Source: Bacteroidaceae bacterium (GTDB lineage Bacteria > Bacteroidota > Bacteroidia > Bacteroidales > Bacteroidaceae). Taken from it: a stretch of DNA of 35,991 nucleotides. Made by a program: the position numbers and the translations under genes. The DNA lies in NCBI GenBank assembly GCA_017455585.1, contig JAFSZU010000099.1, positions 1 through 35,991 on the forward strand, written 5' to 3'. Below are positions 25,824-34,221 of the stretch, one piece after another; positions within the stretch are counted from its first letter, which is position 1; the number at the start of each line of letters is the position of its first letter. The notes under the pieces were generated by a model. That model did not search any database and had not been told where the DNA came from. It was given only the letters and a program-made list of their open reading frames with translations.

Positions 25824-28763
25824 TTGAAAAGAGATAACCTTTTCCTGCACGACACCTCGTTTGTCGATTTGATGGCCCGACGCATCTTCAACGTGCTGTT
25901 GATTGCCAACCCCTACGATGCCTTCATGCTGGAGGACGATGGCCGCGTCGATGAAAAGATTTTCGACGAGTACGCCAAGCTGGGTCTGCGCTACCCGCCA
26001 CGTTTCATCCAGGTGGCTTCCGAGGAGGAGGCCCACGCGCAGATGGAGCGCTACAGTTTTGACCTGGTAATCGTCATGCCGGGCACAGACAACAACGACA
26101 TCTTCGACATCGCCCGCGCCATCAAAGCATCGCTGCCGCAGATACCCTGCGTGGTGCTGACCCCTTTCAGCCACGGCATCAGCAAGCGCATGGCAGACGA
26201 GGACATGTCGGCCTTCGAGTATGTCTTCTGCTGGCTGGGCAACACCGAACTGTTGCTGTCCATCATCAAACTGATTGAGGACAAGATGAATCTGGAACAC
26301 GACCTGGAAGCTGGCGTGCAGATGATCATGCTGGTGGAGGACAACGTGCGCTTCTACTCCAGCATCCTGCCCAACCTCTACAAATTCGTGCTCCAGCAGT
26401 CACTGGAGTTCGCCACAGAGGCACTGAACTCACAACTGGAGACACTCCGTATGCGCGGCCGCCCCAAGATTGTGCTGGCCCGCAACTACGAGGAGGCATG
26501 GGCGCTCTATGACCGTTTCTCGGACAACGCCCTGGGAATCATCTCCGACTGCCGTTTCCCCCGTGAGGGAGAGCTGGACGAGCTGGCGGGTATCCGTCTG
26601 CTCACCGCCATCCGTGACCGCGACCCCTACATCCCCCTCATCATGGAAAGCTCCGAACCGGAGAAAGCCCAGTTGCTACAAGGCAAGAAGGTGCGCTTTG
26701 TCGATAAGAACTCCAAGAAGATGGCCGTCGATTTGCGCGAACTCATCCTGCGCTACTTCGGTTTCGGCGACTTCATCTTCCGCAACCCCGACACGCTGGA
26801 GGAGGTGGCCCGTCTGCGCAACCTCAAGGACTTGCAGGACAATATCTTCAACCTGCCACGCGAGTCACTGCTCTACCATGTCCAGCACAACAATGTCTCG
26901 CGCTGGCTCTGCTCGCGAGCCCTCTTCCCCATCGCCGAGTTCCTGAAGCATATCACCTGGGACTCTGTGCAGGACGTGGATCTGCACCGCCAGATCATCT
27001 TCGATGCCATCGTTTCCTATCGCCGCATGAAGAACCAGGGCGTGGTGGCCGTCTTCCAGCGCGAACGCTTCGACCGCTACAGCAACTTCGCCCGCATCGG
27101 CGACGGCTCTCTGGGCGGCAAGGGACGCGGCCTGGCCTTCATCGACCATATCATCAAGCGCCACACCGACCTCAATGACTATGAGAACGCCGAGGTGATG
27201 ATTCCCAAGACCGTGGTGCTCTGCACAGACATCTTCGACGAGTTCATGGACACCAACGAGCTGTATCAGGTGGCACTCTCCGACCTGCCGGACGAGGACA
27301 TCCTCAACTTCTTCCTGCGGGCCCGTCTGCCGTCACGCCTCATCGGCGACCTCATGGCGTTCCTGGAAGTGGTCACCACACCCATCGCCATCCGTTCCAG
27401 CTCGCTCCTGGAAGACAGCCACTACCAGCCTTTTGCCGGCATCTACGCCACCTATATGATTCCCCATGCGCCAGACAAATACGAGCGGCTGCACATGCTG
27501 TCCGATGCCATCAAGGCCGTCTATGCCAGCGTGTTCTACCGAGACTCGAAGGCATACATGACCGCCACCAGCAACGTCATCGACCAGGAGAAGATGGCCG
27601 TCATCCTGCAAGAGGTGGTGGGCGAGGCGCATGACACGCGCTTCTACCCCACCCTCTCCGGCGTGGCCCGCAGCGTCAACTATTATCCCATCGGCGACGA
27701 GCTGGCCGACGAGGGCACGGTGAACCTGGCCCTGGGACTGGGCAAATACATCGTGGATGGCGGGCAGTGTCTGCGCGTCTGTCCCTCCCACCCCCATCAG
27801 GTACTGCAGACCAGCGAACTGGACATTGCCCTCAAGGAGACGCAGACCCGCTTCTTCGCCCTCGACCTGCAGAACCTGCCGCAGACCTTCCTGACCAACG
27901 ACGGCTTCAACATCCTCAACCTGCGTGTGGCACAGGCCGAGAAAGACGGCACCCTGCAGTACATCGCCTCCACCTATGACCCCTATGACCAGGTCATCCG
28001 CGACGGCATCTACGAGGGGGGGCGCAAGGTCATCACCTTCTGCGGCGTGCTGCAGCAAGACGTGTTCCCCCTGCCAGACATCCTCAAGAAGGTGATGCAG
28101 TACGGACAAAGCGAGATGCGGCGGGCCGTGGAGATAGAGTTCGCCGCAAACATCCATGCCAACCGCACGGGCGAGTTCTATCTGTTGCAGATCCGCCCCA
28201 TGGTGGACAACAAACTGATGTTGGACGAGAATCTGGCCGCCATTCCGGACAAGGACTGCCTCTTGCGCTCGCACAACGCCATCGGGCACGGCATCATGAC
28301 CGATGTGCAGGACATTGTCTATGTGAAGACCGACGGCTGGAGCGCCGGCATGAACCCCTCCATCGCCGAGGAAATAGACACCATCAACCGCCGATATCTG
28401 GAGGAGGGTCGGGGTTACGTCCTCGTGGGGCCCGGTCGATGGGGCAGCTCAGACCCCTGGCTCGGCATCCCCGTCAAATGGCCCGCCATCTCCGCCGCCA
28501 AGGTGATTGTCGAGGCCGGCCTGCAGAACTACCGCGTAGATCCCAGCCAGGGCACACACTTCTTCCAGAACCTCACCAGCTTCGGCGTGGCCTATTTCAC
28601 CATCAACGACTTCATGGGCGACGGCATCTATCGCAGCGACCTGCTGGCACAGATGCCAGCCGTGGAGGAAACGGAGCATGTGCGCGTGGTGCGCTTTGAT
28701 CACCCTTTCACCATCAAAGTTGACGGGATGAAGAAAGAGGGAGTTATTTTAGTTGAAAGTTGA
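25824..28763 (+). CDS. Receiver-receiver-ATP-grasp protein (PEP synthase/PPDK N-terminal domain without phosphohistidine and PEP domains)
   Basis: 980 residues. I chose the TTG at 25824 because it starts MKRDNLFLHDTSF, the N-terminus I remember for Bacteroidales relatives, and the frame's earlier TTG lies in the promoter; no upstream ATG exists. Residues about 22-148 look like a degenerate receiver. Residues 167-300 look like a second receiver, with acidic pair E172/D173 (LVEDN), likely phosphoacceptor D242 (IISDCRFP) and K295. A helical linker leads to a PPDK/PEP-synthase nucleotide-binding domain at about 423-795 (GSLGGKGRGLAFID, IAIRSSSLLEDS, closing YLLQIRPM). The last 185 residues (with VLVGPGRWGSSDPWLG) are not a phosphohistidine or PEP-barrel domain. 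Full PEP synthesis is therefore unlikely; a phosphotransfer or sensing role is inferred. The C-terminal VES and stop codon are read from a TTGAAAG repeat. Confidence 0.82.
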   Translation: MKRDNLFLHDTSFVDLMARRIFNVLLIANPYDAFMLEDDGRVDEKIFDEYAKLGLRYPPRFIQVASEEEAHAQMERYSFDLVIVMPGTDNNDIFDIARAIKASLPQIPCVVLTPFSHGISKRMADEDMSAFEYVFCWLGNTELLLSIIKLIEDKMNLEHDLEAGVQMIMLVEDNVRFYSSILPNLYKFVLQQSLEFATEALNSQLETLRMRGRPKIVLARNYEEAWALYDRFSDNALGIISDCRFPREGELDELAGIRLLTAIRDRDPYIPLIMESSEPEKAQLLQGKKVRFVDKNSKKMAVDLRELILRYFGFGDFIFRNPDTLEEVARLRNLKDLQDNIFNLPRESLLYHVQHNNVSRWLCSRALFPIAEFLKHITWDSVQDVDLHRQIIFDAIVSYRRMKNQGVVAVFQRERFDRYSNFARIGDGSLGGKGRGLAFIDHIIKRHTDLNDYENAEVMIPKTVVLCTDIFDEFMDTNELYQVALSDLPDEDILNFFLRARLPSRLIGDLMAFLEVVTTPIAIRSSSLLEDSHYQPFAGIYATYMIPHAPDKYERLHMLSDAIKAVYASVFYRDSKAYMTATSNVIDQEKMAVILQEVVGEAHDTRFYPTLSGVARSVNYYPIGDELADEGTVNLALGLGKYIVDGGQCLRVCPSHPHQVLQTSELDIALKETQTRFFALDLQNLPQTFLTNDGFNILNLRVAQAEKDGTLQYIASTYDPYDQVIRDGIYEGGRKVITFCGVLQQDVFPLPDILKKVMQYGQSEMRRAVEIEFAANIHANRTGEFYLLQIRPMVDNKLMLDENLAAIPDKDCLLRSHNAIGHGIMTDVQDIVYVKTDGWSAGMNPSIAEEIDTINRRYLEEGRGYVLVGPGRWGSSDPWLGIPVKWPAISAAKVIVEAGLQNYRVDPSQGTHFFQNLTSFGVAYFTINDFMGDGIYRSDLLAQMPAVEETEHVRVVRFDHPFTIKVDGMKKEGVILVES

Positions 28764-28951
28764 GAGTTGAAAGTTGAGAGTTGAAAGTTGAAAGTTGAAA
28801 GTTGAAAATTGAACAACGGAAAAAACGGGAAAAGGCGGAAAGGGCGGAAATGTTTCCGGGTATTTCAGATGGTTTCTGTGTTTTCCGTTGTTGAGAGTTG
28901 AAAGATGAAAGTTGAAAGTTGAGAGCTCTGGGGCTCTCAACTTTCAACTTT
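28752..28951. repeat. TTGAAAG heptad repeat element with inverted inner arms
   Basis: This fills most of the 319-bp gap before the OmpA gene. The left part has about seven GTTGAAA/GTTGAGA units. The centre is bounded by AACAACGGAAAA and its inverse TTTTCCGTTGTT. The right part has further units ending in a hairpin. The first units lie inside the end of the ATP-grasp gene. No other gene is visible in the gap; the remainder holds the OmpA promoter. Confidence 0.85.
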
Positions 28952-28954
28952 TTT
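28908..28954 (+). terminator. Intrinsic terminator built from heptad repeats
   Basis: Perfect 19-bp arms 28908-28926 and 28933-28951 (AAAGTTGAAAGTTGAGAGC), loop TCTGGG, followed by a run of T ending at 28954. It lies 145 bases after the stop of the ATP-grasp gene. Confidence 0.85.
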
Positions 28955-29008
28955 GGGGCTTACGTGAATTTTTCCCCGTTTTTGCTTGCGCAAGCACAAA
29001 ATAGTCAC

Positions 29009-29016
29009 TATCTTTG
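29009..29016 (+). promoter_or_regulatory. Bacteroidetes promoter for the OmpA-family gene
   Basis: -7 motif TATCTTTG, with a TTG at 28986-28988 at a spacing of 20 bases that fits the -33 element. The leader to the ATG is 66 bases and A/T-rich, typical for highly expressed Bacteroidetes outer-membrane genes. Confidence 0.75.
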
Positions 29017-29082
29017 CACCGCATTTTAGTGCACATTCAACTCTGATTTGTTCAACAACTCATAAAAAACATTACTCTATTT

Positions 29083-30165
29083 ATGAAATTTACCAAATTC
29101 CTTCTCGCTGCCGCCCTCATGATTTCGGGCATGGCAGTTCACGCTCAGAGCGAGCAGGCAGAGTTCAATCACCACTGGTTCCTGCAGTTGCAGGGCGGTG
29201 CCAACTACAATCTTGACAAGGCCAAGTTCAGCAAACTGTTATCCCCCGCCGCTCAGATCGCCGTGGGTTATCAGTTCACTCCTGTATGGGGTCTGCGTCT
29301 TGCTGCTAACGGCTGGCAGGCCAAGGGTGGCTTCTCCAATGACGAGACCTACAAGTGGAAGTACATCACACCCGCTCTCGATGTCCGCTTCAACATCATC
29401 AACGCCATTGCCGGATACAATCCCAACCGTGTCTTCTCCATGAACCTGATGCTCGGTGGCGGTGCCAATATCGGATGGGACAACGATGACAACGCCCGCA
29501 CGTATGGTGAGTATGTCATCAACAAGACCGACGACAGCTACTGGGACGGCACCAAGGTGCGTTTCGTGGGCCGCGGCGGACTGGACCTCGACTTCAAGCT
29601 CAGCAAGTGCGTGAGCCTCAACATCGAAGCCATGGCCAATGCGCTCTCCGACAAATACAACAGCCGTGCCGACAACAAGCACGATATTGACCTCGACTGG
29701 TACTTCAGCGGTTTGGTGGGTCTCAAGATTGCCCTCAGCAACCCCGAGAAGGTCATCCCCGTGGCCATACCCGTCGTGGTGGAGGAACCCGCCGCTCCCG
29801 TACAGCGTGAGCAGGCTAAGCCCCAGCCCGCCGTCACACGTGCTCCCGAGATGCAGACAGAAATCTTCTACTACATCCGTCAGACCGTCATCCGCGACGA
29901 CCAGAAGGCCAAGCTCAACAACCTCATCTCCTTCCTGAAGCAGAACCCCGAGACCAAGGTGGCCGTTACCGGTTATGCCGACGTGGAGACGGGTAACCCC
30001 CGCATCAACATGATGTACTCCCAGGGTCGTGCCGAAGGTGTGGCCAAGGCTCTCACCGAGGCCGGCATCGATGCCGCACGCATCACTGTTGACGCCAAGG
30101 GTGACACGGTGCAGCCCTTCAGCGAGAACGACAAGAACCGCGTTTCCATCTGTATCGCCAAGTAA
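29083..30165 (+). CDS. OmpA-family outer membrane beta-barrel protein with peptidoglycan-binding domain
   Basis: 360 residues; signal peptide MKFTKFLLAAALMISGMAVHAQ. Residues about 28-220 form alternating amphipathic strands of an eight-stranded barrel (FLQLQGGANYNL, PVWGLRLAANGW, FSMNLMLGGGANIGW, LVGLKIAL). A Pro/Glu-rich hinge (about 225-262) follows, then an OmpA-like domain with VAVTGYADVETGNPRINMMYSQGRAEGV and the closing NDKNRVSICI, which carries the Asp and Arg that bind diaminopimelate. It anchors the outer membrane to peptidoglycan. It is a monocistronic gene with its own promoter and a strong downstream hairpin, and codon use looks like that of a highly expressed gene. Confidence 0.92.
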   Translation: MKFTKFLLAAALMISGMAVHAQSEQAEFNHHWFLQLQGGANYNLDKAKFSKLLSPAAQIAVGYQFTPVWGLRLAANGWQAKGGFSNDETYKWKYITPALDVRFNIINAIAGYNPNRVFSMNLMLGGGANIGWDNDDNARTYGEYVINKTDDSYWDGTKVRFVGRGGLDLDFKLSKCVSLNIEAMANALSDKYNSRADNKHDIDLDWYFSGLVGLKIALSNPEKVIPVAIPVVVEEPAAPVQREQAKPQPAVTRAPEMQTEIFYYIRQTVIRDDQKAKLNNLISFLKQNPETKVAVTGYADVETGNPRINMMYSQGRAEGVAKALTEAGIDAARITVDAKGDTVQPFSENDKNRVSICIAK

Positions 30166-30185
30166 AGTAAAATATAAACAATACC

Positions 30186-30230
30186 CAATAGCGGGGGAGG
30201 AAAGCCTGTGGCTTTCCTCCCCCGCTATTG
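30186..30230 (+). terminator. Hairpin terminator after the OmpA-family gene
   Basis: Perfect 20-bp inverted repeat 30186-30205 and 30211-30230 (CAATAGCGGGGGAGGAAAGC), loop CTGTG. The following T-run is weak. Confidence 0.8.
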
Positions 30231-30240
30231 TATAAACACT

Positions 30241-30330
30241 ACATCATTCTTCCCGCCCAGTGTCGCCTCCACATCACTCTTCCCGCCCAGTGCCGCCTTC
30301 ACATCATTCTTCCTGTCGGGTGCCGCGCGT
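30241..30330. repeat. Three 30-bp direct repeats without spacers
   Basis: Exact 30-bp period: units begin ACATCATTCTTCC at 30241, 30271 (ACATCACTC) and 30301. The third unit diverges in its second half. They lie between the OmpA terminator and the end of nadD. Beyond this repeat no gene is seen in 30166-30365. Confidence 0.85.
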
Positions 30331-30365
30331 ATTCGCGCGGACAATCCATCCACCGCCCTCCCCTC

Positions 30366-30980
30366 TCAGCGTCCCCGATAATACCCCCGGGCCTTGATCT
30401 CCTGCCACACTTCGGGCGATAACACCTCACCGTCATATTCAGCATCCGAGGCTATCGCTTGGCGAATCTGCGTAGATGAAATGTCCAGGAGCGGTGTATC
30501 CGCCAAGGTAACGCCCGACGGAAGCGACGCAGAGTCAACAGAGTATCCCGGACGCGGATAAATAAGAAGACGGTGATGTCGCAGAATCTCATCTGACCGA
30601 TACCACTGCGGAAAGCGCTCCCAGTTGTCGGCACCAATGACCAGGACAAAGTCACGCGCAGGGTATGTCGCGCGCAAGGCCTCCAACGTATGAACCATAT
30701 AGGAGGGACGCGGCAGACGAAACTCAAAGTCAGAGACACGAAGCCTATTTGCCACACTGCCCGCTGCATTGCATTCCTCCACCGCAAGATGTGCCAAATG
30801 CAGACGAGCCCTGTCATCCAGCAACCCTTCTGCCGGCTTCAGCGGGTTCTGGGGCGAGACAAGGAACCAGAGTTCATCCAGATAGCCTTCACGCACCAAC
30901 CACTCGCCCAACGTCGTGTGACCGATGTGAATAGGGTTGAAACTGCCCCCGTATATACCTGTTTGTATATCATTGTTCAT
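30366..30980 (-). CDS. nadD: Nicotinate-nucleotide adenylyltransferase
   Basis: 204 residues from the ATG at 30980 (MNNDIQTGIYGGSF). This start is preceded by GGAGAAG at a suitable distance, unusual here; upstream ATGs at 30992 and 31028 are possible but not needed. Motifs: GIYGGSFNPIHIGHT with the HxGH nucleotidyltransferase signature, VIGADNWERFPQW, and the C-terminal ISSTQIRQAI. It transfers AMP to nicotinate mononucleotide in NAD synthesis. It follows gmk after a 110-bp gap that holds a 22-bp direct repeat and is the third gene of the yicC-gmk-nadD set, a common Bacteroidales order. Confidence 0.95.
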   Translation of the reverse strand: MNNDIQTGIYGGSFNPIHIGHTTLGEWLVREGYLDELWFLVSPQNPLKPAEGLLDDRARLHLAHLAVEECNAAGSVANRLRVSDFEFRLPRPSYMVHTLEALRATYPARDFVLVIGADNWERFPQWYRSDEILRHHRLLIYPRPGYSVDSASLPSGVTLADTPLLDISSTQIRQAIASDAEYDGEVLSPEVWQEIKARGYYRGR

Positions 30981-31024
30981 CTGCTTCTCCATGTCATTGC
31001 AAACACGTGCGCACGTGAACGACA

Positions 31025-31077
31025 TCACGTCCGCAAAAAAAGGCCGTCACGTCCGCACGTAAACAGCCTCACGTCCG
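31025..31077. repeat. Three TCACGTCCG repeats at exact 22-bp spacing between gmk and nadD
   Basis: TCACGTCCG at 31025, 31047 and 31069. A related palindrome CACGTGCGCACGTG lies next to them at 31004-31017. This is about two helical turns per unit, in the gap upstream of nadD. Confidence 0.8.
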
Positions 31078-31090
31078 TTCGTTAAAAAGC

Positions 31091-31669
31091 TCACATCTGC
31101 CCATGACCATCAAGGAAATCACTAAGCACTTGATAGGCCTCGGCCTTGGCGGTCTCCAAGTCATCGTTGACCACAATGCGGTCGAAGCGGGGGGCAAAGC
31201 TCAGCTCGTAGGCGGCACGGTCCAGACGCTGCCGGATGACCTCGGGCGCATCCGTGGCACGGCCCTCCAGCCGCTGGCGCAGGGCCTCGATGCTGGGCGG
31301 TTGGATGAAGAGGCTGAGGGCACGGTCGCCGAAATACTCCTTCAGACGCATACCGCCATGAACATCCACGTCGAAGACCACATTCTGTCCGGCGGCCAAC
31401 TGCTTCTCCACCTGTGACTTGAGGGTGCCATAGAAGCGGTCTGCATAGACTTCTTCATACTCCACAAACTCGTCGGCAGCAATGCGGCGACGAAACTCCT
31501 CTGGGGTGAGAAAGAAATATTCCACGCCGTCCTGCTCCGCTCCGCGTGGCGGACGTGTCGTGGCAGAAATGGAGAAAGCGAGGTGCAGTTCCTCGCGCGG
31601 CATCAGACTGCCGATGATGGTGCTCTTGCCGCTACCGCTGGGAGCACAGAAGATAATAACCTTACTCAT
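31091..31669 (-). CDS. gmk: Guanylate kinase
   Basis: 192 residues. P-loop APSGSGKST at residues 9-17, SISATTRPPRGAEQDGVEYFF (GMP-binding region), FVEYEEVYADRFYGT, and VVFDVDVHGG for the second nucleotide site. It phosphorylates GMP to GDP with ATP. The start codon is one base from the yicC stop, so the two are co-translated or tightly coupled. Confidence 0.96.
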   Translation of the reverse strand: MSKVIIFCAPSGSGKSTIIGSLMPREELHLAFSISATTRPPRGAEQDGVEYFFLTPEEFRRRIAADEFVEYEEVYADRFYGTLKSQVEKQLAAGQNVVFDVDVHGGMRLKEYFGDRALSLFIQPPSIEALRQRLEGRATDAPEVIRQRLDRAAYELSFAPRFDRIVVNDDLETAKAEAYQVLSDFLDGHGQM

Positions 31670-31670
31670 A

Positions 31671-32549
31671 TCACATCACATTCAGCACTTGTTCCTTGAT
31701 CTGCTCCAACTCATCCTTCATGCGCACCACGATGTTCTGCATCTCGGCGATATTGCTCTTGCTGCCGGTGGTGTTGATCTCGCGGCCCATCTCCTGGGCG
31801 ATGAAGCCCAGCTTCTTGCCCTGGCCGTGGCCGCTCTGCATCGTCTCGCGGAAGTAGTTGAGATGGTTGCGCAGACGCTGCTTCTCCTCGTTGATGTCCA
31901 GTTTCTCGATGTAGTAGATCATCTCCTGCTCCAGCCGGTTGCGATCCACCTGCACTTCGGGGATGGAGTTGAGCGCATCCACGATGCGGTTGCGAATCTT
32001 CTCCACCCGCGCCTGCTCGTAGGGTTCAATCTGTCCCAACAACGCCTCGATGTTATCCACCTTCTCGTGGAATTTCTTCTCCAAGGCGGCCCCTTCCTGA
32101 CGGCGGAAATCCATCAAATGGTCAATGGACTGCTGCACCACCGAGCGTGCCACCTCCCACTCCTCGTCCGTGAGTTCGGCCACCTCCACCTTCGTCATCA
32201 CGTCCGGCAGACGCAGGACGGTGGAGAACCAGTGCTCCTCGGGGTCATCGATCTCCATCTCGTCACGGATGCTGCGCATCTGCTCCACGTAAGCCTTGAA
32301 GATAGGGCGGTTGATGGGTGTGGCGGCGCTGGCATCATCCCTTTCGATATACAGGCAGAAATCCACCTTGCCGCGTTCCAGCGTGGTGCTGATCATGGCG
32401 CGGATGTCCATCTCCTTCTCGCGGTAGATGGGTGCGATGCGTGTCTGCAAGTCCAGTGCCTTGCTGTTCAATGATTTGATTTCGGCAGTTATCTTCTTGC
32501 TGCCATATTCGGCAGAGGCCTTGCCGTAGCCCGTCATGGAGAGTAACAT
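31671..32549 (-). CDS. yicC: YicC-family endoribonuclease
   Basis: 292 residues, typical length. The N-terminal signature MLLSMTGYGKAS and EIKSLNSKALDLQTRI are classic for YicC. The C-terminal DUF1732 part has GKKLGFIAQEMGREINTTGSKSN and ends in a helix. Family members are metal-dependent endoribonucleases involved in RNA decay in E. coli and B. subtilis. A helical middle (about 150-240) is rich in Glu and Lys. The region directly upstream of the start consists of TTGAGAG heptads, and the promoter motif lies beyond them. Confidence 0.93.
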   Translation of the reverse strand: MLLSMTGYGKASAEYGSKKITAEIKSLNSKALDLQTRIAPIYREKEMDIRAMISTTLERGKVDFCLYIERDDASAATPINRPIFKAYVEQMRSIRDEMEIDDPEEHWFSTVLRLPDVMTKVEVAELTDEEWEVARSVVQQSIDHLMDFRRQEGAALEKKFHEKVDNIEALLGQIEPYEQARVEKIRNRIVDALNSIPEVQVDRNRLEQEMIYYIEKLDINEEKQRLRNHLNYFRETMQSGHGQGKKLGFIAQEMGREINTTGSKSNIAEMQNIVVRMKDELEQIKEQVLNVM

Positions 32550-32583
<34 letters not shown>

Positions 32584-32657
32584 ATTCATCGAAATAACGT
32601 ATTTTGATAGTTATCCTTCATCTCCTTATTTCAATTATCTACCATCTAATTTGGCCA

Positions 32658-32665
32658 CAAAGGTA
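32658..32665 (-). promoter_or_regulatory. Bacteroidetes -7 promoter motif for yicC-gmk-nadD
   Basis: TACCTTTG on the minus strand, 109 bases upstream of yicC. Confidence 0.6.
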
Positions 32666-32730
32666 TATAATTCATTGCTTATAGACAATAAAATCGCAAA
32701 AATAATTCATACCAGGCTTATTGAGAAAGA

Positions 32731-34170
32731 TCAGAACGCCTCTGAAACGGTAAACAGATCATCCATCCGCACCTGCGACTGAACGATACCACTGTGTGCA
32801 TTCTGTTTAACACCGTATGTAGTGATCATGACCAGTTGCATTGCCTTCTTCGACTTGGTAGTTTCGCGGAAAACCTGCATTTTCTTTCTGAGTTTCTGCT
32901 CATAGTCTTGGTCTATGGCGAACTCTCCCACAGAGAATTTAATCTCACAAATGTTGATTGTCCTGTCACGACGATCTATAATAAGGTCTATTTGCGCCTT
33001 GCCGCTTTCCGACTCGCCCTGCCATGAGGAAACATCTGTCAACAGTGCACTAATACCGATTGCCTTTTTGACTTGTGCGATGTGGTCTTTACAAACTTGC
33101 TCGAAAGTTTGCCCAGCCCAACTGCTCTTTGCTGGATTATCCAAAAAGTGTGTCCAGAAGTGCTCATCGGGGTTCTGCTTACCTTTCATGAATCGCAGGT
33201 AGAACAAGGTGAAATAATCGGCAAGCTGATACACTACATTCTTTTCGCCATAGCCGAAGGTATTGTAAGCCCGCACAAAGAGGCTGTCTCTCAGATTCTT
33301 CAGCATCTCAGTGAGGAGTCCATTGTCTTCCAATTTCGTTTCCCGGATAATCTCTTTTCGCGTGAGACCAGATTTCTTGGTTGATAATGCTTCGATAATC
33401 TTTAAGTAGGATTTAGATGTCCCGAAAAGGGTCTCATACAGATGGTCAAACTCATCCCAGAGCGACCCATTGCGTTTGAAGAAAATGGTGTCTATATTGG
33501 CAAGGTAAGACCGCTCATTATCCAATAGCTTCAAATAATAGGGAATGCCACCCATGGTCATATAACATTCCACAATGTCATAACGACTCCAATGGATTCC
33601 TCTCGAAACCAGATAACGCTCCGTTTCTTGTAGTGTGAAAGGCATCAAGTAAAGCCGTCTGGCCGCCCTATTGAACAAACCACCCTTGTCTGAAAGAATC
33701 TTGTTTGTAATCCATGTGGTCGCTGAACCGCAAACAATCAGCATCAAGTCATTCTGTTGCGCTCCCCAACCATTCCAGAAGGCTTCGAAGGCCGCAAGGA
33801 ACTCGCTCTGGCGGGTGTCCAGCCACGGAAGTTCGTCAATAAACACTATTTTCTTCCGGTCTTCCTTTATTCCCTTCAACAGTTTCTTCAATTCGGCAAA
33901 GGCCTCCAGCCAGTCATTAGGCACGTTTCTGATAGAAGAACCATATTCCTGAAGGGCGAGATAGAAGTTCTTGAGCTGCATTTTCTTGGGCTTCTTATAG
34001 AGACCCGTTACCTTGAAGTCGTAGGTGTCATCGAAGAATTCCTTGACGAGAAAAGTCTTCCCAACGCGACGACGACCATACACAATAATAAACTCCGACT
34101 CCTTAGAGTCACGGTACTTCTCCAGTTGACGGATTTCATATTCGCGTCCTATAAACAGATTCTTGTCCAT
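32731..34170 (-). CDS. AAA ATPase of the DUF234 type with nuclease-like C-terminal domain
   Basis: 479 residues from the ATG at 34170 (MDKNLFIGREYE); an earlier TTG at 34182 is less likely. The N-terminal P-loop is YGRRRVGKTFL (about 31-41) and the Walker B is KIVFIDELPWLD. A central winged-helix region contains LTRKEIIRETKLEDNGLLTEM. The C-terminal DUF234 domain has AQIDLIIDRRDRTINICEIKFS, which fits a PD-(D/E)xK nuclease core with D, E and K in place. This family of predicted ATPases is common in archaea and Bacteroidetes and its role is not established. Base composition is visibly more AT-rich than in the neighbours, and codon use is less biased, suggesting transfer. It has its own promoter motif. 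Confidence 0.87.
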   Translation of the reverse strand: MDKNLFIGREYEIRQLEKYRDSKESEFIIVYGRRRVGKTFLVKEFFDDTYDFKVTGLYKKPKKMQLKNFYLALQEYGSSIRNVPNDWLEAFAELKKLLKGIKEDRKKIVFIDELPWLDTRQSEFLAAFEAFWNGWGAQQNDLMLIVCGSATTWITNKILSDKGGLFNRAARRLYLMPFTLQETERYLVSRGIHWSRYDIVECYMTMGGIPYYLKLLDNERSYLANIDTIFFKRNGSLWDEFDHLYETLFGTSKSYLKIIEALSTKKSGLTRKEIIRETKLEDNGLLTEMLKNLRDSLFVRAYNTFGYGEKNVVYQLADYFTLFYLRFMKGKQNPDEHFWTHFLDNPAKSSWAGQTFEQVCKDHIAQVKKAIGISALLTDVSSWQGESESGKAQIDLIIDRRDRTINICEIKFSVGEFAIDQDYEQKLRKKMQVFRETTKSKKAMQLVMITTYGVKQNAHSGIVQSQVRMDDLFTVSEAF

Positions 34171-34191
34171 GATGATTGCCAATTACCGCTG

Positions 34192-34199
34192 CAAAGGTA
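34192..34199 (-). promoter_or_regulatory. Bacteroidetes -7 promoter motif for the DUF234 ATPase
   Basis: TACCTTTG on the minus strand, 22 bases upstream of the ATG at 34170. Confidence 0.68.
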
Positions 34200-34221
34200 A
34201 TGCATTTCTCTTAACGGTGCA

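Noticed and set aside
30241..30330. Possible CRISPR array
   Set aside because: Three 30-bp repeats with no spacers, no cas genes nearby.
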